Assembly (NCBI GenBank): GCA_937905825.1
Contig: CALCXM010000155.1
Span: 1-64,000, forward strand
Direction: 5' to 3'
DNA length: 64,000 bases
Source: an uncultured bacterium
Lineage (GTDB): Bacteria > Planctomycetota > UBA1135 > GCA-002686595
Each line of letters starts with the position of its first letter. Positions within the stretch are counted from its first letter, which is position 1. The notes beneath the pieces were generated by a model. The model ran no database searches. It worked only from the letters and a program-made list of their open reading frames with translations, and was not told where the DNA came from. Below, piece after piece: positions 39,624 through 47,818 of the stretch. Both the position numbers and the translations under genes were made by a program.

Positions 39624-41393
39624 ATGCGCGACTTCGCCAACATCGTCCCGCACCGCACCAGGCCCATGTCCAGCCCGCACACCGACGCCCCTGCTCTCCG
39701 ATCCAACCTGCGACTCTGGCCGGGAGTCGCACTCGTGACGATCCTGTTGGTGTTGCGTTTCGCAATCCCTGCTTTTGATCCAGGGTTCACCGGCCCCGGA
39801 ATGCTCAGTTCCTTGGCCCTGACGCTGCTAACCTTTATCTGGTGGCTGGGCTTCAGTCGAGCGCGGCGCACGAAGCGCTGGGGCGCGATGCTTGTGATCC
39901 TGCTTGGTATCTTCGCCAGTTACCTGACCGTGCATCCATCTATCGGGACGGGAATGATGGGGATTGCGGTGGTGATGTACTCGGCGCCCTTGCTTTGCCT
40001 TGTTTTGGTGCTTTGGGCATGGATGGCGCGCCGCCCTGCGAACGGCAATCGCTTCGGGATCCTCATGGTCGGATGCGCCCTCGTGACGGTCGGCTTGAAT
40101 CTGCTGCGCTCGGACGGAATGCGCGGAGAGGATGGCTCGGACTTGGCTTGGCGCTGGCAGCAAACTCCCGAGGAGTTGTTGCTCGCGCGAGGAGAGCAGG
40201 AGCTCGCTACCCTGCCGGAAGTACCTGCGGGGGAGCTCCAGGTGACGGAGTGGAGTGGCTTCCGCGGGCCGAACCGTGACAGCATCCTGCACGGCAGCCA
40301 GATCCAAAGGGACTGGGCGAGTTCTCCTCCGCAAGAACTTTGGAGACGCCCTGTGGGGCCTGCGTGGTCTTCTTTTGCGGTTCGCGGAGACTTGTTCTTC
40401 ACCCAGGAACAGCGTGGGGAAGAAGAGGTCGTCGGCTGCTACCGGGTGAGCACCGGGGAACCGATCTGGCGTCACCGCGATGAGATTCGCTTCTGGGAGT
40501 CGAACGCTGGGGCGGGTCCACGGGCCACGCCCACTTTGCATGGAGAGATCCTCCTGACCCTCGGCGCAACGGGCCACTTGAATGCGTTGAAGGTGTCGGA
40601 TGGCACGCCAATCTGGAGCAAGAACGCAGCATCGGATGCCCAGGTGGAAGTGCCCGAGTGGGGCTTCTCGAGCTCGCCCTTGGTGGTCGGCGATCTCGTG
40701 ATCGTCGCCATGCCCAGCACCTTGCTGGCTTACGCTATCGCGGACGGCGAGTTGCGTTGGAGTTCCGCTCCCGGTGAACAAAGCTATGGCTCCGCCCACC
40801 TCTTGACGCTCGCCGGAGTGCCACAGGTTGTGCTGTTGCGCGAGCCCGGTGCAGTCAGCGTTGCCCCCGAGGATGGAACGATCCTGTGGGAGTATCCGCT
40901 CGAAGGCGTGCCTTGCGTGCAACCAGCGCTTTGCCCGAACGGAGATGTCCTGCTCGGCGGCGGCCAGGGTCGTGCCATGAGTCGTGTCTCGGTCAAGCAG
41001 AAAGAGTCCGGCTGGGCCGTCGAGGAGGTCTGGCAAAGTCGGCGCATGAAGCCCTACTTCAATGACTACGTGGTTCACGAGGACTACATCTACGGGTTCG
41101 ACGGCAGCATCCTGGCTTGCATCGATCTCGAGACTGGAAGCCGTCAATGGAAGGGCGGTCGCTACGGCTACGGTCAGTTCTTGCTGTTGGCGGACCAGGA
41201 TCTGCTGGTGGTGTTGACCGAACAGGGGGAACTCGCCTTGGTCGAAGCCAAGCCCGAAGCCTTCACTGAACTCGCGCGCGTGCCAGCCATCGAAGGCAAG
41301 ACTTGGAACCTCCCGGTGCTGGTGGACGACGTGCTTTTGGTGCGCAACGACCAAGAGATGGCAGCCTTCCGGCTGAGCACAATCGGCGAGTGA
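39624..41393 (+). CDS. Membrane protein with PQQ-like beta-propeller domain
   Basis: The 589-residue protein has four N-terminal membrane segments (about residues 30-150), then an extracytoplasmic PQQ/BamB-like propeller (about residues 205-585). Repeats of the type YRVSTGEPIWRH, LNALKVSDGTPIWSK, LAYAIADGELRWSS and LACIDLETGSRQWKG are visible. WSGFRGPNRDSILHG at the start of the propeller is the motif common in planctomycete PQQ-repeat proteins. It lacks obvious PQQ-dehydrogenase catalytic residues, so a scaffolding or binding role is as likely as an enzyme. An alternative start is the ATG at 39666. Confidence 0.85.
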   Translation: MRDFANIVPHRTRPMSSPHTDAPALRSNLRLWPGVALVTILLVLRFAIPAFDPGFTGPGMLSSLALTLLTFIWWLGFSRARRTKRWGAMLVILLGIFASYLTVHPSIGTGMMGIAVVMYSAPLLCLVLVLWAWMARRPANGNRFGILMVGCALVTVGLNLLRSDGMRGEDGSDLAWRWQQTPEELLLARGEQELATLPEVPAGELQVTEWSGFRGPNRDSILHGSQIQRDWASSPPQELWRRPVGPAWSSFAVRGDLFFTQEQRGEEEVVGCYRVSTGEPIWRHRDEIRFWESNAGAGPRATPTLHGEILLTLGATGHLNALKVSDGTPIWSKNAASDAQVEVPEWGFSSSPLVVGDLVIVAMPSTLLAYAIADGELRWSSAPGEQSYGSAHLLTLAGVPQVVLLREPGAVSVAPEDGTILWEYPLEGVPCVQPALCPNGDVLLGGGQGRAMSRVSVKQKESGWAVEEVWQSRRMKPYFNDYVVHEDYIYGFDGSILACIDLETGSRQWKGGRYGYGQFLLLADQDLLVVLTEQGELALVEAKPEAFTELARVPAIEGKTWNLPVLVDDVLLVRNDQEMAAFRLSTIGE

Positions 41394-41403
41394 GCCGCGA
41401 ATT

Positions 41404-41428
41404 CTTGTCGGAAACTTTTTCCGACAAG
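41404..41428 (+). terminator. 11-bp hairpin after the PQQ-propeller gene
   Basis: CTTGTCGGAAA, a 3-nt loop and TTTCCGACAAG form a perfect stem 10 bp after the stop codon. No T tract follows, so it could end transcription or protect the mRNA end. Confidence 0.65.
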
Positions 41429-41580
41429 GCCTCCTAGGGGCGCGCGAGGGGAGCCCCAGGGGAGCGAATCTGCGAGCGCCTCTCGAGGTCTTGGAACCCG
41501 GGGTAGTTTTGAAGTGTCGGGTCAGCTGGGAGAGCTGGTTCGGCACCGCCGCCAAAACAACCTCGCCTCGCAGCACCGCT

Positions 41581-43263
41581 ATGAACCGAAACGCACTCGC
41601 CGCTTTCACCTTCGCACCGCTCCTCCTCTCGGCCAATTCTTGGGCCCAAACACCCCTCGCTTCGGTGGATGGGGAGTTCGCAGGAGACCGCTTCGCCGAC
41701 GCCGTCGCTGGCATCGGTGACGTCAATGGCGACACCATTCCTGACTGGGCCGTGGGCGCTCCCCACGCGAACCCGAACGGTTTGCACTCTGGCCGTGCTG
41801 TCGTGATTTCCGGCGCGACTGGCGTCGAGCTCTTGATGTACGAGGGCAACTCAGCCAACGATCAATTCGGCTCAGCCGTCGCAGGCGCGGACCTCAACGG
41901 GGACGGCTTCTCCGACCTCGTGGTCGGTGCCCACGGCGACGACGCGGGCGGATCGGAGTCCGGAACAGTGACGGTCTACTCCGGGTTCGACGGCGGTCAG
42001 ATGTACTTCCGCACGGGCATGACCCCGGGTGACTATTACGGCTACGAGCTGTCGATCGTGCCGGACGTGGACGGAGACAACCTCCCAGAGATCCTGGTCG
42101 GTGCGTGGACCGCAGGCGGCGCCGGCATCAACGCGGGGCAAGCTCAACTGATCAAAGGATCGGATGGATCCATCCTTCAAACCTGGGGCGGCGCACAGGC
42201 CTACGACTTCTTTGGCAAGGCCGTGGCAGGCCTCGAGGACGTCAACGGTGACGGTTTCGGCGACGTACTGATCGGTGCGCCCGGCCGCATGAACGGTCGC
42301 GGAGCGGCCTTTGTGTACTCGGGAGCCACTGGCGCTTTGCTGGCGAGTTATGCGGGGGACAACTCGAACGACAGCTTTGGCGCCGTGCTGAGTTCCGCCG
42401 GGGACTTGAATGGCGACGGTCGCGGGGACTTCATGATCGCCTCCCCTGGATCCGATTTGGCGCAGGTCAACGGCGGCATGGTCGAGGTCTTCAACGGCAA
42501 GCGTGGCAACAAACTCTTCACCTTCTTCGGACAAGCTGTCGGCGACTACTTCGGCAGTTCTCTCGCTGGCGGTCTCGACTTGACCGGCGATAGCGTTCCC
42601 GAGCTCATCATCGGAACGCCCCACGCCGATCCGAAAGGCAGCAGTTCCGGGCAAGTGCGCGTCTTCTCGGGTTCGGACGGCGCGCTGGTCGCCACTCTCG
42701 ATGGTCTGGCTTCCAAAGATAGCTTTGGCGGCGCCGTAGCTTGCTCACCGGACACGAACGGAGACGGCGCAGGCGAGCTGTTGATCGGCGCTTGGGGCGA
42801 GGACACGGGCTCTGGCGCCTTCGCCGGCAAGCTGCACGTGATCACCTTCGCCGTCGAGCCCACGAATGTGGTGAGCTACTGCAGCTCCGCACCCAACTCC
42901 AACGGAACGTCTGCTTCCATGGACCACGCGGGTTCGACCCTGGTCGCTGCCAATGACTTCCAGCTGACCGCTCTGGGCGCGGTTCCCAATGTGCCTGGCC
43001 TGTTCTTCTACGGACCCAACGAGTCGTCCACGCCCTTCGGTGACGGAACCCTGTGCGTCGGCGGTCAGATCGCTCGATTCGATGCGACGACCACGGACAG
43101 CCAAGGCTTGGCTTCTGTCGCAGTCGACTTCACGGCTCCCCCGATTCCCTCGGCTGTGATCAGCGCCGGTAGCACCTGGAAGTTCCAGTTCTGGTATCGC
43201 GATCCAGCTGGCGTTCAGGCGCCCTTCAACCTTTCAAATGGCTTGAGCGTTACGTTCGAGTAG
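41581..43263 (+). CDS. Secreted FG-GAP beta-propeller protein with variant tail
   Basis: The product has about 560 residues and a signal peptide (MNRNALAAFTFAPLLLSANSWAQ). Seven FG-GAP repeats follow, with cores such as DVNGDTIPDWAVGAP, DLNGDGFSDLVVGAH and DVNGDGFGDVLIGAP. The C-terminal 150 residues are a divergent copy of the tail module: YCSSAPNSNGT replaces the CPCGN region, and VPGLFFYGP, FGDGTLC and FQFWYRDPAG remain. The paired cysteine near the end is absent. It is the second FG-GAP protein in the window and only moderately similar to the first. Function is unknown. The ATG at 41581 begins the signal peptide. Confidence 0.85.
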   Translation: MNRNALAAFTFAPLLLSANSWAQTPLASVDGEFAGDRFADAVAGIGDVNGDTIPDWAVGAPHANPNGLHSGRAVVISGATGVELLMYEGNSANDQFGSAVAGADLNGDGFSDLVVGAHGDDAGGSESGTVTVYSGFDGGQMYFRTGMTPGDYYGYELSIVPDVDGDNLPEILVGAWTAGGAGINAGQAQLIKGSDGSILQTWGGAQAYDFFGKAVAGLEDVNGDGFGDVLIGAPGRMNGRGAAFVYSGATGALLASYAGDNSNDSFGAVLSSAGDLNGDGRGDFMIASPGSDLAQVNGGMVEVFNGKRGNKLFTFFGQAVGDYFGSSLAGGLDLTGDSVPELIIGTPHADPKGSSSGQVRVFSGSDGALVATLDGLASKDSFGGAVACSPDTNGDGAGELLIGAWGEDTGSGAFAGKLHVITFAVEPTNVVSYCSSAPNSNGTSASMDHAGSTLVAANDFQLTALGAVPNVPGLFFYGPNESSTPFGDGTLCVGGQIARFDATTTDSQGLASVAVDFTAPPIPSAVISAGSTWKFQFWYRDPAGVQAPFNLSNGLSVTFE

Positions 43264-43278
43264 ACCCTCGAAGCGCGA

Positions 43279-44199
43279 CTACTCCAACTCGACTGGGGCC
43301 GCGTTCAAGGAATAGATCGCCGGCGAGTTGCGCAGAGTCACGCGCAGCTTCCGGTGATTTTCCGCTTCCAAAGGAGCCAAGGGCAAGCGCACGTCTGGCA
43401 TGCACAACTGCAGTGCAGCGAGCGCGGACTTCAAGGGGACTGGATTGGTCTCCAAGGCGAGCGCGACGTTCAGGGTTTCCAGCTCGTCTTGCAGCTCCCG
43501 TGCGACACGCAGATCCCGTTGGTTGCAGGCCCCGCGCAGAATGCCGCTGACATGCCGGGGGACAAGATTCGCCACGGTGCTAATCGCTCCAACCGCGCCG
43601 GCCACCCCGTACTCGAAGATCAAGCTGTCTTCCCCGCACAAGACGGCGAGGTCCGTGCTCTTCACCAGCCGGCGTACCCGTTCGATGGAGAGGCTGGTCT
43701 CCTTGATGGCGACGATGTTGTCGTGGCGCGCTGCGAGTTCCGCGGCGACTTCCGGCAAGAGGTCAAGGCCCGTTCGCTTGGGGACGTTGTAGAGCACAAC
43801 GGGCAGGTCCGTGGCGTCCGCCACATGGCCGAAGTGCAGCAGCAGGCCCTTGCGTGAGGGCCGGTTGTAGTAGGGCGTGATCACCATGACCGCGTTCACG
43901 CCAGCCTCTGTCGCAAAGCGCGCCAGGTCCACGGAGCTGCGCGTGCAGTTGGTGCCGATGCCCGCGAGCACACTGACGCGCTCGCGGCTGGCCTCGACGG
44001 CGCAACGAATCAGGCTGCGGTGTTCGTAGTCATTGAGAGTCGGGACCTCTCCGGTGGTTCCTGCCACCAGGATGCCGTCCGCGCCGAGGTCCGCCACCCG
44101 CTCAATCAACCTTTCGAAGCACTCCTGGTCCACCCGGCCCTTGCGGAAGGGGGTGGGGAGCGCGACGTAGTTGCCTTGGACGGGGTGTTCCATACTCAC
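43279..44199 (-). CDS. dapA: 4-hydroxy-tetrahydrodipicolinate synthase
   Basis: The 306-residue class I aldolase-fold enzyme has the DapA signatures GTTGEVPTL, ITPYYNRPSRKGLLLHF (catalytic Tyr), YNVPKRTG and the Schiff-base lysine in VAIKETS. It condenses pyruvate with aspartate semialdehyde in lysine and peptidoglycan precursor synthesis. GTTGE and YNVPxRTG favour DapA over N-acetylneuraminate lyase or KDG aldolase. It begins 1 nt after the pdxJ stop, so the two form an operon. Confidence 0.92.
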   Translation of the reverse strand: MSMEHPVQGNYVALPTPFRKGRVDQECFERLIERVADLGADGILVAGTTGEVPTLNDYEHRSLIRCAVEASRERVSVLAGIGTNCTRSSVDLARFATEAGVNAVMVITPYYNRPSRKGLLLHFGHVADATDLPVVLYNVPKRTGLDLLPEVAAELAARHDNIVAIKETSLSIERVRRLVKSTDLAVLCGEDSLIFEYGVAGAVGAISTVANLVPRHVSGILRGACNQRDLRVARELQDELETLNVALALETNPVPLKSALAALQLCMPDVRLPLAPLEAENHRKLRVTLRNSPAIYSLNAAPVELE

Positions 44200-44200
44200 C

Positions 44201-44932
44201 TTAGCTGCCAGCCTGCTGAATCAAACGCGCCATGCGTGCGACGGCTTCGTCCACACCACAAAACAGGGACTCGGCGACGATCGCGTAACCGATGTTGAGT
44301 TCGACGACGCCGGGCAAGAGGGCGATCGGTTGCACGTTGCTGTAGTCGAGGCCATGGCCAGCGTTGACTTGCAATCCAAGGGAGGTGGCTAGCTCCGTGG
44401 CTCGCACGAGCCGCGCCAATTCTGCCTCGCGATCAATACCCTGAGCGAGGGCGTAGCGGCCAGTGTGCAGCTCGATGAACTGGGCTCCGCTGTCGGCCGA
44501 GGCGCGCACCTGGTCTTCCTCCGGATCGATGAAGAGGCTGACTTCGCCGCCGCGCTCGATCAGCGCCGGCACGACTTCCGCCAAGCGCTGGGATTCCTTG
44601 CGCGCGTCGAGGCCGCCTTCGGTGGTGACCTCTGCGCGACTTTCAGGCACGAGGCAAAAGGCTTGGGCGCCGCTCTCGACGGCGATCGCCACGATCTCCG
44701 GGTTCAGGCTGAGTTCTAGGTTGAGGCGCGTGCCGATGCGTGCTCGCAATTGGCGCACGTCCTCGTCTTGGATGTGGCGACGATCCATGCGCAGATGGCA
44801 GGTGATGCCTTCGGCTCCCGCAGCCTCCGCACGCAAAGCCCAGGCCACCGGATCGGGGAAGGCCTCGCGGCGCGCCTGGCGAACGGTCGCCACGTGGTCC
44901 ACATTCACGTGAAGTTTGACGGAGGTGCTCAT
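44201..44932 (-). CDS. pdxJ: Pyridoxine 5'-phosphate synthase
   Basis: This 243-residue TIM-barrel enzyme makes pyridoxine 5'-phosphate from 1-deoxyxylulose 5-phosphate and 3-amino-2-oxopropyl phosphate. Signatures are LHVNVDHVATVRQARR, GITCHLRMDRRHIQDEDV, VPESRAEVTTEGGLD and VNAGHGLDYSNV. It is directly upstream of dapA, an arrangement with no obvious pathway link apart from constitutive biosynthesis. Confidence 0.96.
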   Translation of the reverse strand: MSTSVKLHVNVDHVATVRQARREAFPDPVAWALRAEAAGAEGITCHLRMDRRHIQDEDVRQLRARIGTRLNLELSLNPEIVAIAVESGAQAFCLVPESRAEVTTEGGLDARKESQRLAEVVPALIERGGEVSLFIDPEEDQVRASADSGAQFIELHTGRYALAQGIDREAELARLVRATELATSLGLQVNAGHGLDYSNVQPIALLPGVVELNIGYAIVAESLFCGVDEAVARMARLIQQAGS

Positions 44933-45067
44933 GTCAATTGGATTCTAGCCCTGGGCGTGTCGGGTAAAAAAGCATTTCGGCCTCTCTCCCGAACGCGGGC
45001 CAGAATCTTGCGCAGGCGCCCCGTTTCGGATTTTCAGCTAGCCGGCCGGGTGCGCGAGCAATGCGGG

Positions 45068-47485
45068 CTATGCGGCCTGGCCCGCGTCCTTGCCGGAGCG
45101 CAGCGCCACGATGATGGCGATCAAGAGGTAGCAGGCGATTCCCAGGACGGCCACCACGGTGACCCCGGCGGAGCGTGTCAGAACGGCCGAAAGGATGGAG
45201 CCGTAGACCGAGAAGGTCACGGTGACTGCCCAGCACCAGGCGATGGTGCGCGCTTGCCCCGCTCCGTAGGTGGATAGGGAAAGCGGAACCACGTGGCCCA
45301 GCAGGAACCCGAGCACTCCGAAGGCCAAGAACAAGAACCCGGCCGCACCGGCAAAAGGCAAGGACAGGAGCGTCGAGTGCAAGACGAGGGGGGCCGCGAA
45401 CACCAGGGCCGAGAAGGTCGCCGACAGGCTGGCGTAGCGCACGACGCTGCGGGTGGTCGGGGCCACGCGGCCGCTGTGCATGCTGCCGAGTCCCGCGCCG
45501 CAGATCATGCTGGAGAGCACGACGATCATCGCCACCGTCGGATGTTGCAGGTAGAGCTGGAAGCGGAACATGCTCGCCATCTCGACGAACATGAAGCCGA
45601 GTCCCGTGAGCACCGCGATCACCACCAGGCGTGAATCCGGCTTGCTCTCTCCGCTCGATTTCAAGCGCCCTTTCATGAGGAAGGGCAAGCCAACGAAGAG
45701 CAACGCAAGCACCGAGACGATGCCGAGCAGCTTGCGGTAGCTGTCCCCCAGGATGAACTCGAAGCCTTCTCCGCTGAAGTTGAAGATGCCCGACTTGAAC
45801 TTGTAGGGCCGGTCATCAGAGAGCGGGTGATCCTCCACCGCTTGAAAGGCCAGGGGCAACGCGCTGAAACCGACAGGCTGTGTGCTGTCCATCACCGCGA
45901 CCACCGAACTTGCCAAGCCTGGGTCCGAGAAGATGTTCTCCGGTGGATTGGGAATGTTGCGCACATCCGGATAGGCCACGGTCACGTGCACTGGCTGTCC
46001 ACGCTCGTCGGCTGCCGCAGGTAGATCGGCGGCGATTTGCATGTAGCGTCTGATCTCTGCGGGGCTGAACTTGGTCGGCTTGACCAGGTAGGTGAACCAG
46101 TTCTGCTGCTTCAGAATCAACAGGTTCTCTTTCGGATTCGCCACACCGGCGAGCTTCAAGCCAGCCGTGATGCTGCGAATGCGTACCTTCGTGATCGGGT
46201 GAGTCAGCGGATCCTTTCCTTGCCAGGCACCGGGTGATCCCGGGTACGCGGCGGTGGAGAAGGCAAAGACACCATCGGGCCTGAGGTGCGCTAGGTACTC
46301 CTGAACGGCCTCTTGGGAGGTGATGAAGTTGGTGGACCAAGCGCTCGCCATTTGCCCCGTGGCGCTGAAGCCCTCCACCGTGCGCAGCATGATCAGGTCG
46401 TACTTCTTGTTCTGTCGCATGACGAACGAACGAGCGTCTGCGATGTGGTAGTTGACTCGATCGAGCAAGTAGGGGTTGCCCGGATCGTCCTTGCGATCCT
46501 TGACAATGTGGTTCACGACCCCATCGGCGATCTCCACCGCATCGATCGAGCGCGCACCAAAGCGGTTCGCCATGATGATTCCGGGACCACCACCGGAAGC
46601 GACGACCAGCACATCGCCACCGGACTTGGCCTGCAACGGAACGCAGTAGACCTCCCGTGAGAAGTTCTCCAGGTTGGCCGGCGTGTTGGGCGCGTAGGTG
46701 GCGTAGCTGTTGTTGACCACGTAGCTTTGGGCACCATCGCCGCGCTCGACCAGGGCGATGCGCGCCAGGGGCGTCCAGATCTCTTTGACCAAGCGGCCCA
46801 CGCTTCCGATCCAAGTGCTTTGACCGGCGCAGTAGCGCACTCGGAAGTTGTCGTCCGCGGCCAGAAACCCAATCAAGCCCGCGGAGAGCGCGAAGGCGAC
46901 GAAGTTGGCGGGCCGTCGTCCTTGAATCACAAGCAGCAGCGCCGGGATCAGCAGCACCACTCCCATGGCCACAGCGACTCCTTTCAAGCCGAGGGGATAC
47001 AAGAGCAGTTGAAAGACCACCGCGCCCACGGTGGCTCCGATCAAGTCCGCGCCATAGAGTTTGCCGAAACGCGCCGCGTCGTTCTTGAAGATGCCCACCT
47101 GCAAGTAGCCCGAGATCAAGAAGGGCAGGAAGGCGATCGGGATTGCGTAGTAGAGCTTGCCCGACGAGAGGAAGTTGTCCGTGCTGAAGTAGCGCCAATA
47201 GGTCACCGAGTTGGGAACGAACTCGATCTGCAACAGGCACCAGATGGACCCGACGACCGCTGCTGCCAAGAGGACCAACAGGTAGACCAGGCGCCGCCGC
47301 CATCGTTCCGCTTCGACCTCGCCCTCCACGAATCCGAGTGCGCCACCGGATGCGACTCCCAACAACGCGAGAGCGATCGCCACCGCTCCATGACTGGAGA
47401 ACAGCGCGATCGAGAAAACGTTCGTCAGTAGAATCTCCAGCCCCAGGGTGACGGCGGAGACGATGACGATGATGAGAAAGGGCAT
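45068..47485 (-). CDS. Spermidine-synthase-like membrane protein
   Basis: The protein has about 805 residues. N-terminal (about residues 1-250) and C-terminal (about residues 600-800) blocks each contain six to eight membrane segments. Between them lies a Rossmann SAM-type domain resembling spermidine synthase (VLVVASGGGPGIIMANRFGARSIDAVEI and YHIADARSFVMRQNKKYDLIML). Such multi-pass spermidine-synthase-like proteins are common in Planctomycetota and other environmental bacteria and have no proven reaction. The acid motif expected for polyamine synthesis is not clear, so a polyamine product is doubtful. I chose the ATG at 47485 (MPFLIIVIVSAVTLGLEILL). Confidence 0.8.
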   Translation of the reverse strand: MPFLIIVIVSAVTLGLEILLTNVFSIALFSSHGAVAIALALLGVASGGALGFVEGEVEAERWRRRLVYLLVLLAAAVVGSIWCLLQIEFVPNSVTYWRYFSTDNFLSSGKLYYAIPIAFLPFLISGYLQVGIFKNDAARFGKLYGADLIGATVGAVVFQLLLYPLGLKGVAVAMGVVLLIPALLLVIQGRRPANFVAFALSAGLIGFLAADDNFRVRYCAGQSTWIGSVGRLVKEIWTPLARIALVERGDGAQSYVVNNSYATYAPNTPANLENFSREVYCVPLQAKSGGDVLVVASGGGPGIIMANRFGARSIDAVEIADGVVNHIVKDRKDDPGNPYLLDRVNYHIADARSFVMRQNKKYDLIMLRTVEGFSATGQMASAWSTNFITSQEAVQEYLAHLRPDGVFAFSTAAYPGSPGAWQGKDPLTHPITKVRIRSITAGLKLAGVANPKENLLILKQQNWFTYLVKPTKFSPAEIRRYMQIAADLPAAADERGQPVHVTVAYPDVRNIPNPPENIFSDPGLASSVVAVMDSTQPVGFSALPLAFQAVEDHPLSDDRPYKFKSGIFNFSGEGFEFILGDSYRKLLGIVSVLALLFVGLPFLMKGRLKSSGESKPDSRLVVIAVLTGLGFMFVEMASMFRFQLYLQHPTVAMIVVLSSMICGAGLGSMHSGRVAPTTRSVVRYASLSATFSALVFAAPLVLHSTLLSLPFAGAAGFLFLAFGVLGFLLGHVVPLSLSTYGAGQARTIAWCWAVTVTFSVYGSILSAVLTRSAGVTVVAVLGIACYLLIAIIVALRSGKDAGQAA

Positions 47486-47818
47486 GGCGCGGGGAAGAGA
47501 TGCGGGCGGCTGCCCTCGGGGACCAGGGGCCAAAGTATAGCGCTTGGGCCTGTGTGGGGCAGGTAGCAAGGAGGCGAGATTGGCGATGGGAGTTGCTGCG
47601 CAGCAGCCGCGCACTGCATTCCACTTCCCGATTGGCAAGGCCGGGCAAGCCCTCCTCATATACTTGCTGGCTCGGACGCCAGACGAATCAGGCAGAACAG
47701 AGCGCTCAAACGAGAAGCGGCGCTCCCACCGAACTCGGGTTGAGTCAGGGAGGGAACGCCGCTCGATTGTGGTGGCGGCTTAGCGGAGGAACAGAGGGTT
47801 CCTCGCCAGCCATTCAGA
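47486..47818. other. 333-bp intergenic region with a terminator-like hairpin
   Basis: It lies between two minus-strand genes. The part next to the secreted protein holds the hairpin at 47711-47765. The part next to the membrane protein should hold its promoter, but I see no convincing -35/-10 pair. ORFs in this stretch are short and unsupported. Confidence 0.5.
47711..47765 (-). terminator. GC-rich stem-loop after a secreted protein gene
   Basis: GCGGCG...CGCCGC with the inner pair CTCCC...GGGAG forms an interrupted stem. On the minus strand it is followed by TTCTCGTTTGAG. It lies about 55 bp downstream of the stop codon at 47819. Confidence 0.55.

Noticed and set aside
39828-41858. 676-residue minus-strand ORF opposite the PQQ-propeller gene
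   Set aside because: Antisense shadow that also crosses the intergenic hairpin and the next gene's signal peptide.
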